Assembly (NCBI RefSeq): GCF_030518235.1
Contig: NZ_JAULSA010000003.1
Coordinates: 124,001 to 188,000 of the forward strand
Reading direction: 5' to 3'
Source: Saccharibacillus sp. CPCC 101409
GTDB lineage: Bacteria; Bacillota; Bacilli; Paenibacillales; Paenibacillaceae
DNA: 64,000 nucleotides
Shown here: one piece after another, positions 41,807 through 50,690 of the stretch
How the letters are laid out: each line of letters starts with the position of its first letter
Position numbering within the stretch: the stretch's first letter is position 1
Notes under the pieces: model-generated
The model's database searches: none
Seen by the model: the letters and a program-made list of their open reading frames with translations, nothing else
What the model was told of the DNA's origin: nothing
Position numbers and translations under genes: made by a program

Positions 41807-42754
41807 TTGGGCACTCTTGCGAAAAGGAAAACACAGCTTGTGCAGACGAATATCGCCGATACCGGGCTTCGTCATACGCGGACGCTTTACCTGATTGCCG
41901 CGTTAATTGCGATTATGCTCTGGAGTACGTCTTTCGTCGGTACCAAGATCGCGTACGCTTCGTTTCCGCCGCTGACGCTCGGAGCCGCAAGGTTCGCGAT
42001 CGCTTCGGTGATTCTGGGAGTTATCGTGGCGGTGCGCCGCGAGTTCGCGCTGCCCGCACGCCGGGACCTCGGCATGATGGCTCTCAGCGGACTGCTGGGC
42101 ACGACGATGTATTTCGCGCTTGAAAATATAGGCGTGCAGTTGACGACGGCGTCGAGCGCCGCGCTGATCGTCGCTTCGTATCCGGCCGTGACGGCGCTGC
42201 TGGAGTTCTTTTTTTACCGGACGAGGATTTCATGGATGCGCGGAATCGGGATCGCGATGGCGATCTTCGGCGTATACCGGATCTCGGGCGGCGCGGCGCA
42301 GCAGGGCGGGGAGCACGAGCTGACCGGCAATCTGCTGCTGATCGCGGCGGGCTTCGTGTTTGCGGTGTATAACTTCGCGACGCGCAAAGTGGTCGGCCGC
42401 TACTCGATGGCGACGGTGTCTTTCTACCAGACGATCGCGGGTACGATTGCGTTTATCCCGCTCGCATTGATCGAAAAAGACCAATGGCGGATGCCGACGA
42501 CGGAGTCGATCTGGATGCTGCTGTATCTGGGGCTGTTCTGCTCGGTGGCGGCGTTTATGCTCTACAATTACGGGCTGCGGGGACTGACGGCGGGTACGGC
42601 GATGGCTCTGATGAATCTCGTGCCGATTTTCGGCGTCGCCTTGTCGATCACGGTGCTTGGAGAGGCGCTGCGGCCGGGGGATTGGATCGGCGGGAGCATC
42701 GTGATCCTGGGCGTGATCCTCAGTGTGAGGGAAAAGAAAAAGCCGATCCGGTGA
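41807..42754 (+). CDS. EamA/DMT-family transporter
   Basis: This is a 315-residue protein with ten predicted spans in two EamA halves (LWSTSFVGTKIAYASFPPLTLGAARF in the first and VFAVYNFATRKVVGRYS in the second). Members export amino acids, nucleosides or other metabolites. It starts at TTG 41807 behind GAAGGAGGT. No ATG is near. It is divergent from the TrmB regulator, suggesting substrate-responsive control. Confidence 0.85.
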   Translation: MGTLAKRKTQLVQTNIADTGLRHTRTLYLIAALIAIMLWSTSFVGTKIAYASFPPLTLGAARFAIASVILGVIVAVRREFALPARRDLGMMALSGLLGTTMYFALENIGVQLTTASSAALIVASYPAVTALLEFFFYRTRISWMRGIGIAMAIFGVYRISGGAAQQGGEHELTGNLLLIAAGFVFAVYNFATRKVVGRYSMATVSFYQTIAGTIAFIPLALIEKDQWRMPTTESIWMLLYLGLFCSVAAFMLYNYGLRGLTAGTAMALMNLVPIFGVALSITVLGEALRPGDWIGGSIVILGVILSVREKKKPIR

Positions 42755-42848
42755 GCGAAGCGGAAGCTTATCCGCCGCAAGAGAAATTGCCGGCGTATAC
42801 GTCCGAAGCGCAATTTTCGAAAAGCTCAAAGCCGCGTGTTGAAATCGA

Positions 42849-42945
42849 GAAAGCGGCCGCGGCCGCTTTCCGTGGAATAAGGGTTTGGGGCGAAGTTTAT
42901 TGACTTGTCTCGAATCAACGCAGGATTGGATTACAGCGAGACAAG
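42849..42945. other. Palindromes between the EamA gene and the broken regulator
   Basis: A perfect 22-bp palindrome (42849-42870, centre CCGCGG) could form a GC-rich hairpin after the EamA gene. CTTGTCTCG (42904-42912) pairs with CGAGACAAG (42937-42945). Neither has a T-run. A lone 27-bp window at 42876-42902 begins AATAAGGG and ends TTTATTG, like a single element B unit. Confidence 0.4.
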
Positions 42946-42969
42946 CAGCTAATTTCGCTTGGATACTGC

Positions 42970-43506
42970 TCAATCCCGATAACGGATCGTCATGCTCAGA
43001 TGAACGGTGTCCGTTCCCGAATTGCGGTAACGGTGAGGGCGATCGGCGCGGAAGCGGATCGCGTCGCCGCCGAAGATCGTATGGCTTACGCCCGCGATCA
43101 TCAGCTCGAGCGTGCCCGCGAACAAAGAGATCAGTTCTTCGGTTCCTTCGCGGTGCGGTTCCGATTCCAGCACACAGCCCGGTTCCATCTCCAGCGTATA
43201 CACTTCGAAGCCGCGCTCGGCGTCGTAAGGAAACATCGGATACAGCCGGTAGGTTTGCTCCGAGTCTTCCATCATTTGAATATTCGCCCGGCTCACCGCG
43301 ACGGCGTCCGCGGGCGGTTCGACGATTAAAGAAGTGAACGAGACTTTCAGCCCGTTGGCGATTTTCCATACGGTGGTAAGCGATGGACTGGATTCGTCCC
43401 GCTCGATCTGGCCGAGCATCGTTTTGCTGATGCCGGTGAGGTCGGCGAGCTTATCCAGGCTGAGTTTGCGTTCGGCGCGTTATTCCAGCCTTTTCTGATC
43501 CGTCAT
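42970..43506 (-). pseudogene. XRE-cupin regulator with an in-frame stop
   Basis: From ATG 43504-43506 the frame reads MTDQKRLE, then TAA (43480-43482), then RAERKLSLDKLADLTGISK and on to a normal HTH-cupin protein (GCVLESEPHREGTEELISLF) ending 42970. The stop falls in helix 1 of the DNA-binding domain, where family members have a hydrophobic residue (TTA to TAA would explain it). Translation could restart at ATG 43417-43419, but the product would lack helices 1-2 of the helix-turn-helix. The gene is probably inactive as a DNA-binding regulator. Confidence 0.65.
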
Positions 43507-43627
43507 GCAAAAGGATTCAATACCAACATGGCGCTGCTGCTGGTATACAGCGCCGCGGCGGTCTGGATCTGATCGGCGGAAGCCGCGTTGCGAGAAATTC
43601 GGTTTCTTCTGTATAATATTCAAAAAA

Positions 43628-43753
43628 CGAACGCCGGACGACGCGAACTACGCGCCGATGACGGACGAACTGCGCCGAATCTTCGACCGTACCGCGAAGA
43701 ACGGCCGGATTTCTTTTGACTATGAAACGGAAGTGTACTGGGGGACGTTGTAA
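43628..43753 (+). pseudogene. C-terminal remnant of a methyltransferase
   Basis: The last 42 codons of an open frame (MTDELRRIFDRTAKNGRISF and DYETEVYWGTL) align with the C-terminus of the methyltransferase at 37545-38402 (MEELREIFDRNQENGRVFF, DYETEVYIGEV). Nothing upstream resembles the SAM-binding core. It is a deletion remnant next to the broken XRE-cupin gene, so this patch appears to be decaying. Confidence 0.7.
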
Positions 43754-43754
43754 G

Positions 43755-44732
43755 CTAATTCCTGCCCCGCAGACTCATCAGCAGCACGACCGCGATGATG
43801 CACATCGTGCCGCCCCACTGCCAGGTTCCGAACGGTTCATGCAGCCAGACCACCGTGGTCAGCACGGCCGCGAGCGGCTCCAGGCTGCCGAGTACGATCG
43901 TTTCCTGCGGCGGCAGATTGCGCAGGCTTTCGATATAAAACCAGAAAGCCAGCGTCGTCCCGAAGACCAGCACGAACGCCAGATACCCGTAACCGGCAGC
44001 ATCCAGCGCCGGCCAGGGAGCATTCCACGGCGGACGAATCGCCGCAAGCGCCAGACCGCCCACCGTCATCGCCCAGCCGACCACGACGAGCGAATCGTAT
44101 CGGCGCAGCAGCGGGACGGCGGCCAGCGTGTAGAAAGCGGCGGCGACCGCGGACAACAATCCCCAGATCACAGCCGGCGCGGGTACGGACAACGACGACA
44201 ACGAACCGTTGGTGAGCAGCATGAAGCAGCCGAGCAAGGCCAGCGCAGCGGTCGTAAGTTCAAGCCGTGTAGGCGCCTGGCGCCGTCTCAGCAGCACATA
44301 CAGCAGCGCGACGACCGGGGACATATATTGAAGCAGCGTCGCGACGGCCGCGTTCCCGTAGCCGATCGATGCGATAAACGTATACTGCACCGCGAGCATC
44401 CCGGCCAATCCGTAGATCAGCAGCAGCGGCGCGATCCGGCGGTCGGTCCAGATCCGCAGCAGTTGCCGGCCGCCTTTCAGCGCGAATTGCAGAAGCAGCA
44501 GCAGCGGTCCCGCGACCAGCAGGCGGATCGTGACCAGCCAGGCCGCGTCGGCGCCGTAATGGTGCATCAGCTTCTGGGACACCGTACCGCCGACGCCCCA
44601 TAACACGGCGCCCGCGATAACGAAAAACAAACCGGTTTTGCGATTCGGGGAGAGATCGGCCGCAGTGTCCGGCGACATTGCGGTTTTTTGCCGCGTTTGC
44701 GGCTTTTTTTGCGGTTCCGTTCTTTTTTCCAT
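43755..44732 (-). CDS. EamA/DMT-family transporter
   Basis: This is a 325-residue protein. A polar N-terminus of about 30 residues is followed by ten spans with the EamA landmarks LWGVGGTVSQKLMHHYGADAAW and PLAAVLTTVVWLHEPFGTWQW. ATG 44730-44732 follows AAAGGAAAT. An ATG 12 codons upstream lacks a ribosome site. It is divergent from an AraC regulator with a palindrome between them. The stop lies one base from the methyltransferase remnant. Confidence 0.87.
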   Translation of the reverse strand: MEKRTEPQKKPQTRQKTAMSPDTAADLSPNRKTGLFFVIAGAVLWGVGGTVSQKLMHHYGADAAWLVTIRLLVAGPLLLLLQFALKGGRQLLRIWTDRRIAPLLLIYGLAGMLAVQYTFIASIGYGNAAVATLLQYMSPVVALLYVLLRRRQAPTRLELTTAALALLGCFMLLTNGSLSSLSVPAPAVIWGLLSAVAAAFYTLAAVPLLRRYDSLVVVGWAMTVGGLALAAIRPPWNAPWPALDAAGYGYLAFVLVFGTTLAFWFYIESLRNLPPQETIVLGSLEPLAAVLTTVVWLHEPFGTWQWGGTMCIIAVVLLMSLRGRN

Positions 44733-44772
44733 CCTGTCGATTTCCTTTCTTTTCGGCCGCTGTGGCAAACCG

Positions 44773-44788
44773 TTCTATCGTGATAGAA
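44773..44788. promoter_or_regulatory. Palindrome between EamA and AraC genes
   Basis: TTCTATC and GATAGAA flank GT (44773-44788), a perfect 7-bp inverted repeat in the divergent promoter region. It is a candidate operator for control of both genes by the AraC protein or another repressor. Confidence 0.6.
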
Positions 44789-44860
44789 TGATTGTAAGCG
44801 GAGAAAGACACGAAAAATACGCGAAAAGAAGCCAAAAATATCGGGGTATTGAGGTGAATC

Positions 44861-45751
44861 ATGCAAAACCGGAATTTTCCGATCGAAAGCGAAAGTCTGC
44901 GCGAGCTGACGTCCCACCGCACCGCGATCCTGCCGGTCGCTTGTTATCGCACGCGGATCGACCGCCATGTGCACGGCCGCATTCCGCTGCACTGGCACGA
45001 CGAGGTGCAGTGGGTCCGGGTCGAGCAGGGAGAAGGCGCGTTCCGGGTCAACGACGAAGAATTGACGCTGCGCGCGGGCGAAGGATTGTTTATCAACGGC
45101 GGCTGCCTGCACGGAGCGGAAGACCGGAACCGTTCGGGCTGCGTCTACGTCTCGCTCAATGCCGCCCCGCATTTCCTGCTGCCGGGCGAGCTGCGGGAGG
45201 CGTACCTGACGCCTTATCTGGGCGCGGCCGGCATGCCTTATCTGCGCTTCGACGCCCGGTCGGGGCGGGGAGAACGGCTGCTGGACGGGATCGGCGAAGT
45301 GCACCGGCTGCTTGAACAAAAGCCCGCTTTTTACGAACCGGAGATCGCGATGCTGCTGACCCGGTTATGGCACGACGTGATCGCGGGCGGGCCGGAGCCG
45401 AAGCCCGGCGAAGAACGCGGAATGCGCAGCCGGCGGGTCAAGCATATGCTGAATTGGATTCACGACCATTACGCCGAACCGGTTCGTTTGGAGGACATCG
45501 CGCGGGCGGGCGGTTTGAGCCGGTCGGAATGCTGTCGGTACTTCAATACTTTTCTCGGCGGCACGCCGCTCGGTTACGTCGCGGATTACCGGATTCGGCA
45601 GGCGATGGATCTGCTTCGGGGAGACGCGAACGTGACGGAGACCGGCTACCGCGTCGGGTTTGTCAGCACGAGCCATTTTATCGAAAAGTTCCGGTTGAAG
45701 ACGGGGCTGACTCCGTTGGCGTACAAAAAGAAGGAGGCGAACAAGACGTGA
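44861..45751 (+). CDS. AraC-family regulator with cupin sensor
   Basis: This is a 296-residue protein. A cupin domain (about 30-140, IPLHWHDEVQWVRVEQGEG, LRAGEGLFINGGCLHG) is followed by the two AraC helix-turn-helices (EDIARAGGLSRSECCRYFN and VTETGYRVGFVSTSHFIEKFR). It probably binds a small ligand and activates the divergent EamA exporter and/or the gene coupled to its 3' end. ATG 44861 has a weak AGGTG site. Its stop overlaps the next start (GTGA). Confidence 0.9.
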   Translation: MQNRNFPIESESLRELTSHRTAILPVACYRTRIDRHVHGRIPLHWHDEVQWVRVEQGEGAFRVNDEELTLRAGEGLFINGGCLHGAEDRNRSGCVYVSLNAAPHFLLPGELREAYLTPYLGAAGMPYLRFDARSGRGERLLDGIGEVHRLLEQKPAFYEPEIAMLLTRLWHDVIAGGPEPKPGEERGMRSRRVKHMLNWIHDHYAEPVRLEDIARAGGLSRSECCRYFNTFLGGTPLGYVADYRIRQAMDLLRGDANVTETGYRVGFVSTSHFIEKFRLKTGLTPLAYKKKEANKT

Positions 45752-46419
45752 CATCGATCGTCAAAGTGAACGGGGCGGCGAGAGCGGACTTTCTTGGTTT
45801 GCTGCCGGGCGACGTATGGGTAGGGTGTCGTTATGGGGCGGAAGGGCTTGCCGGAAGCGTGAATCGGGAACAATTTTTGGCGTTGAGAAGAATAAAGCCG
45901 GCGGCTAAATTCGTATTGTCGTTCAACGAATACGATACGCCGCACGAGAAGCGGCTGCGGCTGCTGGACGAACTGGCGCCGGATTATTACGAATACACGC
46001 CGCCCGATCCGTTGAAAAAAGCCGAATTCGCCGCCTGCATGGAGCGGCTGGGCGAGATTGAAGTCCCGAAGATCGCGGGGCCTTTTCCGGTGCTGAAGGA
46101 CGATATGTCGATGATCCGCGAGCGCGAGCCGTTTGCCGAGATGACGCGTCGGGGGACGGTTTATTTTCTTTTCGACGTGGAGTCGGCGGTGGATGCGGAC
46201 TTCCGGTTATCGACTGCGCAGCGGCGCGAGCTGGACGACTTCTGGGCGGAGTTTCCGGCGTTGGCGAACGATTCGTTCGATCGGTTGGACACGTATCCGC
46301 TGCAAAACCAGCATGGATACTCTCTGGATGCGATCGTGCCCGGAACGGATCAATCGGCGCGAAGCGGGAACGCGATGACGTCGGCGAAGATTGTTCGGCT
46401 GTTGAAAACGCTGAGGTAA
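45748..46419 (+). CDS. Unrecognised protein coupled to the AraC gene
   Basis: This is a 223-residue soluble protein with GTG start 45748 behind AAGGAGGCG, overlapping the AraC stop. It is rich in acidic residues and Phe, Tyr and Arg (DVWVGCRYGAEGLAG, FVLSFNEYDTPHEKRL, GTVYFLFDVESAVDADFRL). It has no signal peptide or span and matches no family I know. Translational coupling to a sensor-regulator suggests it acts in the same response. It ends 15 bp before the converging CdsA-like gene. Confidence 0.7.
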   Translation: MTSIVKVNGAARADFLGLLPGDVWVGCRYGAEGLAGSVNREQFLALRRIKPAAKFVLSFNEYDTPHEKRLRLLDELAPDYYEYTPPDPLKKAEFAACMERLGEIEVPKIAGPFPVLKDDMSMIREREPFAEMTRRGTVYFLFDVESAVDADFRLSTAQRRELDDFWAEFPALANDSFDRLDTYPLQNQHGYSLDAIVPGTDQSARSGNAMTSAKIVRLLKTLR

Positions 46420-46434
46420 ACGCCAGCCTTGATT

Positions 46435-47352
46435 TTACATGAATTCGAAAAAATACCGCACCACATGAAAAAACACCGGCGCCGTATACGTGAGGCTGTC
46501 GATCTGGCTCAAATAGCTTTTTTTCGGCGCGGCCGCTTTGTCTTCGCCTTCGATCAGCAGATCGCGCTTGAGTACGGACACGGTCAGGCTGCCGAAGAAA
46601 CCGGCGAGCGACAGCAGCATGCCGAACCAGAGCGAAGCCTGCGGGCCGAACGGCGTCAGCAGCGGGGCGAGGGCGTACGCGGCGGCCGTCGTCGCGATGA
46701 ACGCGCAGACGAAACCTTCCCAGGTGAGGCGCGGGTTGGCGGTGGGCACGACTTTCTTTTTGCCGAAATAAAGAGATACCGCCATATGGACCACGTCGTT
46801 GAGCTGCGTCAGGACGACCAGGAACAGCACCAGCCCGCCGCCGTATTCCGGGGTCGCGAACTGGAAATAAGCGAGGTGGCTCAGGCCGAATACCATCAGC
46901 ATCAATCCCCATTGGGTCGAGCTGACGCTGCGCAGGAAGCCGAACGTGCCTTTGCCCAGCAGTCTCGGAATCGGCAGCACCAGGAACACGTACAGCGGGA
47001 TAAACACGATAAACATGCCGTACCAGCCGGTGTAAATCCAGTAGAACTGCACGGGAATCGCCAGATACGCCCACAGGAACAGCCGCCGGTCGGCTTTGCG
47101 GGTTCCCCGGATCATCGAAAAATATTCCTGGAGCGCGAAGAAACACAGGATCATCAGCGAGACCAGCGAGACGGCGGGCGAGAACAGGGTGGCGAGGCAG
47201 AAGATAAAGAACATCCCCCACCAGACTTTCATGCGCGCGCCGATGGACGAATAATCTTTGCCGGGCTGCCGGCGGCTGACGAACACGTAGACCAGATTCG
47301 CGGCGGCCAAAGCGACAAGCACAAGCAGCAGAACCACGTAAGAACTGAACAA
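46435..47352 (-). CDS. CdsA-like phosphatidate cytidylyltransferase family protein
   Basis: This is a 305-residue protein with eight predicted spans. The CTP-transfer region is present in modified form: QLNDVVHMAVSLYFGKKK, NPRLTWEGFV and SVLKRDLLIEGEDKAAAPKK...LSQIDSLTY, which correspond to QxxD, SPxKTWEG and the KRDxxxKD...DRxDS signature of CdsA. The final signature is divergent, so the substrate may not be phosphatidate. It would make a CDP-linked lipid at the membrane. It starts at TTG 47350-47352 behind a GGTGATG site. Confidence 0.8.
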   Translation of the reverse strand: MFSSYVVLLLVLVALAAANLVYVFVSRRQPGKDYSSIGARMKVWWGMFFIFCLATLFSPAVSLVSLMILCFFALQEYFSMIRGTRKADRRLFLWAYLAIPVQFYWIYTGWYGMFIVFIPLYVFLVLPIPRLLGKGTFGFLRSVSSTQWGLMLMVFGLSHLAYFQFATPEYGGGLVLFLVVLTQLNDVVHMAVSLYFGKKKVVPTANPRLTWEGFVCAFIATTAAAYALAPLLTPFGPQASLWFGMLLSLAGFFGSLTVSVLKRDLLIEGEDKAAAPKKSYLSQIDSLTYTAPVFFHVVRYFFEFM

Positions 47353-47505
47353 ATCATCACCAACTTATCGGGAAGTCGAATTCCGGCAAAACAGTCATAT
47401 GTTATAATATAGGAATCACTCGAAATGGCGCAATGCCTTTGTTCGGCGCGGGCGTTTGACGAAGCCGGAAGCCGGGCCACGCGCCGGATAAGGAGAGACC
47501 CAGGC

Positions 47506-48069
47506 ATGACGGACAATCGCTGTGTTTATATTTTGCTGACGAACACGGGCACGCTGTTTACGCGGATGATCCAGACCTACACGCGCGCGCCGTACAACCA
47601 TGCTTCGATCTCGTTCGACCGCGAATTGGGAGAACTGTACAGCTTCGGCCGCAAAAATCCGTACAACCCGCTCGACGGCGGCTTTGTGCGCGAGGATGTA
47701 CGCACCGGCACGTTCAGCCGCTACCCGAACACGACCTGCGTGATCTACGAGCTGAACGTGACGGAGCGCGAAGTGGAGAAGATGCGGCGGGTGCTGAACG
47801 TGTTTATCCGCAGCCGGGAAAAGTATCTGTACAACCTGCTCGGCATCGTCGGCGTGGCGTTCAAAGAGCCGGTGGAGTTCAGTAATTCGTATTTCTGTTC
47901 GCAGTTCGTAGCCGAGATCCTGCACCGCTCCGGAATCAAGATCTGGAACAAGCTGCCCGCGCTGGTGACGCCCGACGATTTCCGGCAGAGCGAGCGGATG
48001 GCGCTGGTGTACGAAGGCAGGCTGAACGCTTACGAGCCGGCGCCGCCGGACAGCCGGCAGGAAATTTGA
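47506..48069 (+). CDS. Permuted papain-like (YiiX/NlpC-P60 type) protein
   Basis: This is a 187-residue protein. YNHASISFDRELGELYSF carries the likely catalytic His and SNSYFCSQFVAEIL the likely catalytic Cys, in the His-before-Cys order of the circularly permuted NlpC/P60 clan. Such enzymes cut peptide or lipid amide/ester bonds. There is no signal peptide. ATG 47506 is set by AAGGAGAG. The frame is open 27 codons further up without a ribosome site. The SEC-C gene follows 26 bp later, probably in the same transcript. Confidence 0.8.
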   Translation: MTDNRCVYILLTNTGTLFTRMIQTYTRAPYNHASISFDRELGELYSFGRKNPYNPLDGGFVREDVRTGTFSRYPNTTCVIYELNVTEREVEKMRRVLNVFIRSREKYLYNLLGIVGVAFKEPVEFSNSYFCSQFVAEILHRSGIKIWNKLPALVTPDDFRQSERMALVYEGRLNAYEPAPPDSRQEI

Positions 48070-48095
48070 AGCGTGGACAAAGGAGAGTAACGACG

Positions 48096-48668
48096 TTGAA
48101 AATCGGACGAAACGACCCGTGCTTCTGCGGGTCGGGCAAAAAGTACAAGAAGTGCTGCATCGATAAAGCAATCGTCATCCAGCCGTCGGACAAGTTCGCG
48201 CGGCTGCGGCAGGCCGACCCGGCATTCTCGCCGCGATCTTACGTGCTCGGCCGGATTGCCGGCCTGAACGAACGCCTGGCTGCGGAGCCGCGCAGCGAAG
48301 AGCTGGACGCCGGGCTGATGGAGCTCGCCGGCGATCTGCTGGACGATCTGGACGGCGCGCGCCTGCACGCGGTTACGCCTTACGGCGAGGGATTCCGCCC
48401 GGCGGAGCGCCGCCTGCTCGAAGCGTTGGCGAACCGCCTCTGGGGCGGCCTCGTGCTCGGCGGCTTCGAGGAGCAGGATATCCTGCGTCCGCTGTTGGGC
48501 TTCGCTTCGCAGGCGCTGGCGAACGGCCTGGACGAGCGGCAGCCGGTGTCGGGCGCGGTGCTGACACTGGATGAAGACGGCGAGCTGCTGCGCTGGGAGA
48601 CGGCGCCTTTCGAAGGAGCGGGCGAGCCGGAAGGGTTCGAGCTGGAGGTAAAAGCAGACGGGGAATAA
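48096..48668 (+). CDS. SEC-C motif protein
   Basis: This is a 190-residue protein beginning KIGRNDPCFCGSGKKYKKCC, a complete SEC-C zinc motif like that at the end of SecA. The remaining part is an acidic helical domain I do not recognise. The start is TTG 48096 behind AAAGGAGAG. An earlier TTG 30 bases upstream precedes that ribosome site and is less likely. Role is unknown. It may bind ribosomes or other proteins through the zinc motif. Confidence 0.8.
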   Translation: MKIGRNDPCFCGSGKKYKKCCIDKAIVIQPSDKFARLRQADPAFSPRSYVLGRIAGLNERLAAEPRSEELDAGLMELAGDLLDDLDGARLHAVTPYGEGFRPAERRLLEALANRLWGGLVLGGFEEQDILRPLLGFASQALANGLDERQPVSGAVLTLDEDGELLRWETAPFEGAGEPEGFELEVKADGE

Positions 48669-48707
48669 GCGATCCGGAGGAAGGGAAACCGGGTACGCGC
48701 AAACGGA

Positions 48708-48888
48708 GGCCGCGTCTTCGCATCACGCATTCGTGATGCGGGGCCGCGGCTTTTTTGGCGTTGCGATGTGCGCCGACGCATCGGCCGACACAAGATAAAG
48801 AAAGAAGTAACCAGGCCCGAACCCTCGTCCGAGCCAAACTCAAAAAAACCTTCATCCCGCGATTGGCGCGGGGGTGAAGGTTTTTTCG
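48708..48888 (+). terminator. Two tandem terminators
   Basis: Hairpin 1: GCCGCG with CGCGGC plus inner CGCATCAC/GTGATGCG, then TTTTTT (48751-48756). Hairpin 2: AAAAAACCTTCA with TGAAGGTTTTTT (48842-48886) and inner CCCGCG/CGCGGG. The second also works on the minus strand, for the sensor kinase transcript. Confidence 0.88.
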
Positions 48889-48979
48889 TATTCGTTATAG
48901 TCTGTGCGAGTTTTCAGACGGGGCCTCCGAGTTTTGGAGAGAACCTGTTTCTTCCTGCTCGAAAAAAAGATCGAAAACC

Positions 48980-49167
48980 GAAATAATTGCAGGAATACAT
49001 CTAATTCGCCGAAAATCAACGGAAACCGAACAATAAGAGCGCCAGTACATCTATTTCGCCTGAGAAGCAAGAAAAAAGGCCGATTTCGCAAAATTAAGTG
49101 TACCTGTGCAGTTATTTGAGCAGTATCGGAGCCGGGCGGCAAATTAACTGTATCTGCGCAGCTAATT
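48980..49167. repeat. Repeat element A, copy 3
   Basis: Four 27-bp units start at 48980, 49030, 49091 and 49141, which gives exactly the 50/61/50 spacing of copies 1 and 2. The units are recognisable (AAATTAAGTGTACC...GTTATTT, AAATTAACTGTATC...GCTAATT) but the sequence between them is not conserved. It lies between converging genes and overlaps no gene. Confidence 0.8.
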
Positions 49168-49184
49168 CACCGCAGCGGGATTCC

Positions 49185-50690
49185 TTACGCCGGGAACCGC
49201 ACCGAAAACGTCGTTTTTCCGCCGATGGCGCTGCTGGCGGAGATGTGGCCTTTGTGCTGTTCGACGATCGACTTGGCGATCGCAAGGCCCAGGCCGTGCC
49301 CGCCCTGCGAGCGGGCGCGCGATTTGTCCGTCCGGTAGAAACGGTCGAACACGCGGGGCAGATGCTCGGCGGGGATGCCTTCGCCGGTGTTGGTCACGGC
49401 GAGCACGATCTCGCCGTGCTCGCGCTTCAGCAGCGCGTCGATCGTGCCGTTCGGACCGGCGTACTTGATCGCGTTGTCCAGCAGGATCATCGTCACCTGG
49501 ATGATCTGCTCGCGGCTGCCGACGATGCCGAGCCCCGGCTCGATGCTGTAATCGAGCGTCAGGTTCTTTTCGAACACGACCGCTTCCATCGTCAGCATCA
49601 CGTTCTCGACCGCCTCGCTCAGATCGAAGCGGGCGAAGACCATATTGGTCCGCGAGTCGTCCATCTCGGTCAGGTAGAGCAGATCGCCGGTCAGCTTCGC
49701 CATGCGCTCCGTCTCCGACTTGATATAGCGCAGCCACTTCTCCTGGCTGCGAATCGTGTCGTCGCCGTTTGCCAGCAGCACGTCCGCGTTGGTGTTGATT
49801 ACGGCCAGCGGCGTCTTGAGTTCGTGCGACGCGTCCGCGATAAACTGTTTCTGCTTGTCGAACGCTTCGCGCACCGGCGCGATCGAACGGTTGGCGAAGA
49901 ATCGGCTGAAGAAGAACAGCACGATCAGCATAACCAGGCCCACGGCCAGAAACGCGTAGATCAGAGTCGTCAGAATGGACTGACGGGACGTCGTATCGAT
50001 AAAAACGTACATGGTGCCGTCGCTCGTCTTGAGCCTGCTGAAGGTCCAGCGGCTGTCGTCCAGCGTGAAATCCCCCTGATCGCGGCCGATCGACTGCGCC
50101 AGGCTCAGCGCCTCGGCGTAGAAGTCGTCGGTTACGCTCATATTGAACCGGGACTCCGTCGCGGCCAGCGTACCGGTCGAGTCGGTGCGCAGCATGAAGG
50201 AAACCGAACGTTCCGGCGGCATGTCGCCGCTGCCGAAGCCCGGCGGAGGTCCGCCCATATCGCCGCCGCTTTCGCCGCTGCCGGCTGCCGCTCCCGAACT
50301 TTCGCTCCCGTCCGCCGCGGCGTTATCCGCCGAACCCGCGGCGGCATCCGTTCTTTCGGCCGCGGCGGAACCGCTCCGGCCGGTATTTTCGCCGCCGCTG
50401 CCCGAACCGTTCTGCCCCGGATTCCCGCTTCCGTCGGCGCCCGGCTGCGCATCGTTCAGGTCGCCGTCGCGCAGATTGCCGTCCATGCCGCTGCGGTACA
50501 GATTGGTCGTGCGGTCCAGGTCCATGCCGATCTCATCGTGCACCTGACGGTACGTAATCACATAAATCGTCGCGAACGCCACCAGCATAATCACGACGAT
50601 CGTGACCAGGTTGACGATCAGGAACCGGTTGCGCAGCTTGCTGAACAAGGGATTCGACGAATTTGACGTTTTGGCGCCGAACATTCCCAT
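49185..50690 (-). CDS. Sensor histidine kinase with glycine-rich outer loop
   Basis: This is a 501-residue kinase. Span 1 is about 24-45 and span 2 about 240-262. The outer region of about 190 residues contains a Gly/Ser/Ala/Asp-rich stretch (75-158), followed by a small folded part (RSVSFMLRTDSTGT...). The phospho-acceptor is His289 (SHELKTPLAVI). The ATP domain has LDNAIKYAGPNG, NTGEGIP and GGHGLGLAIAKS. ATG 50688-50690 overlaps the regulator stop. A shared promoter motif links this system to the VTC module. Confidence 0.92.
   Translation of the reverse strand: MGMFGAKTSNSSNPLFSKLRNRFLIVNLVTIVVIMLVAFATIYVITYRQVHDEIGMDLDRTTNLYRSGMDGNLRDGDLNDAQPGADGSGNPGQNGSGSGGENTGRSGSAAAERTDAAAGSADNAAADGSESSGAAAGSGESGGDMGGPPPGFGSGDMPPERSVSFMLRTDSTGTLAATESRFNMSVTDDFYAEALSLAQSIGRDQGDFTLDDSRWTFSRLKTSDGTMYVFIDTTSRQSILTTLIYAFLAVGLVMLIVLFFFSRFFANRSIAPVREAFDKQKQFIADASHELKTPLAVINTNADVLLANGDDTIRSQEKWLRYIKSETERMAKLTGDLLYLTEMDDSRTNMVFARFDLSEAVENVMLTMEAVVFEKNLTLDYSIEPGLGIVGSREQIIQVTMILLDNAIKYAGPNGTIDALLKREHGEIVLAVTNTGEGIPAEHLPRVFDRFYRTDKSRARSQGGHGLGLAIAKSIVEQHKGHISASSAIGGKTTFSVRFPA

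Noticed and set aside
42876-42902. Single element B unit after the EamA gene
   Set aside because: The ends match but the centre does not, and no partner unit lies 50 bp away on either side. Probably chance.
43470-43568. Tail of a membrane transporter on the plus strand
   Set aside because: A short frame reads like a final membrane span, but it overlaps the XRE-cupin start on the other strand. It is too short and without family match.
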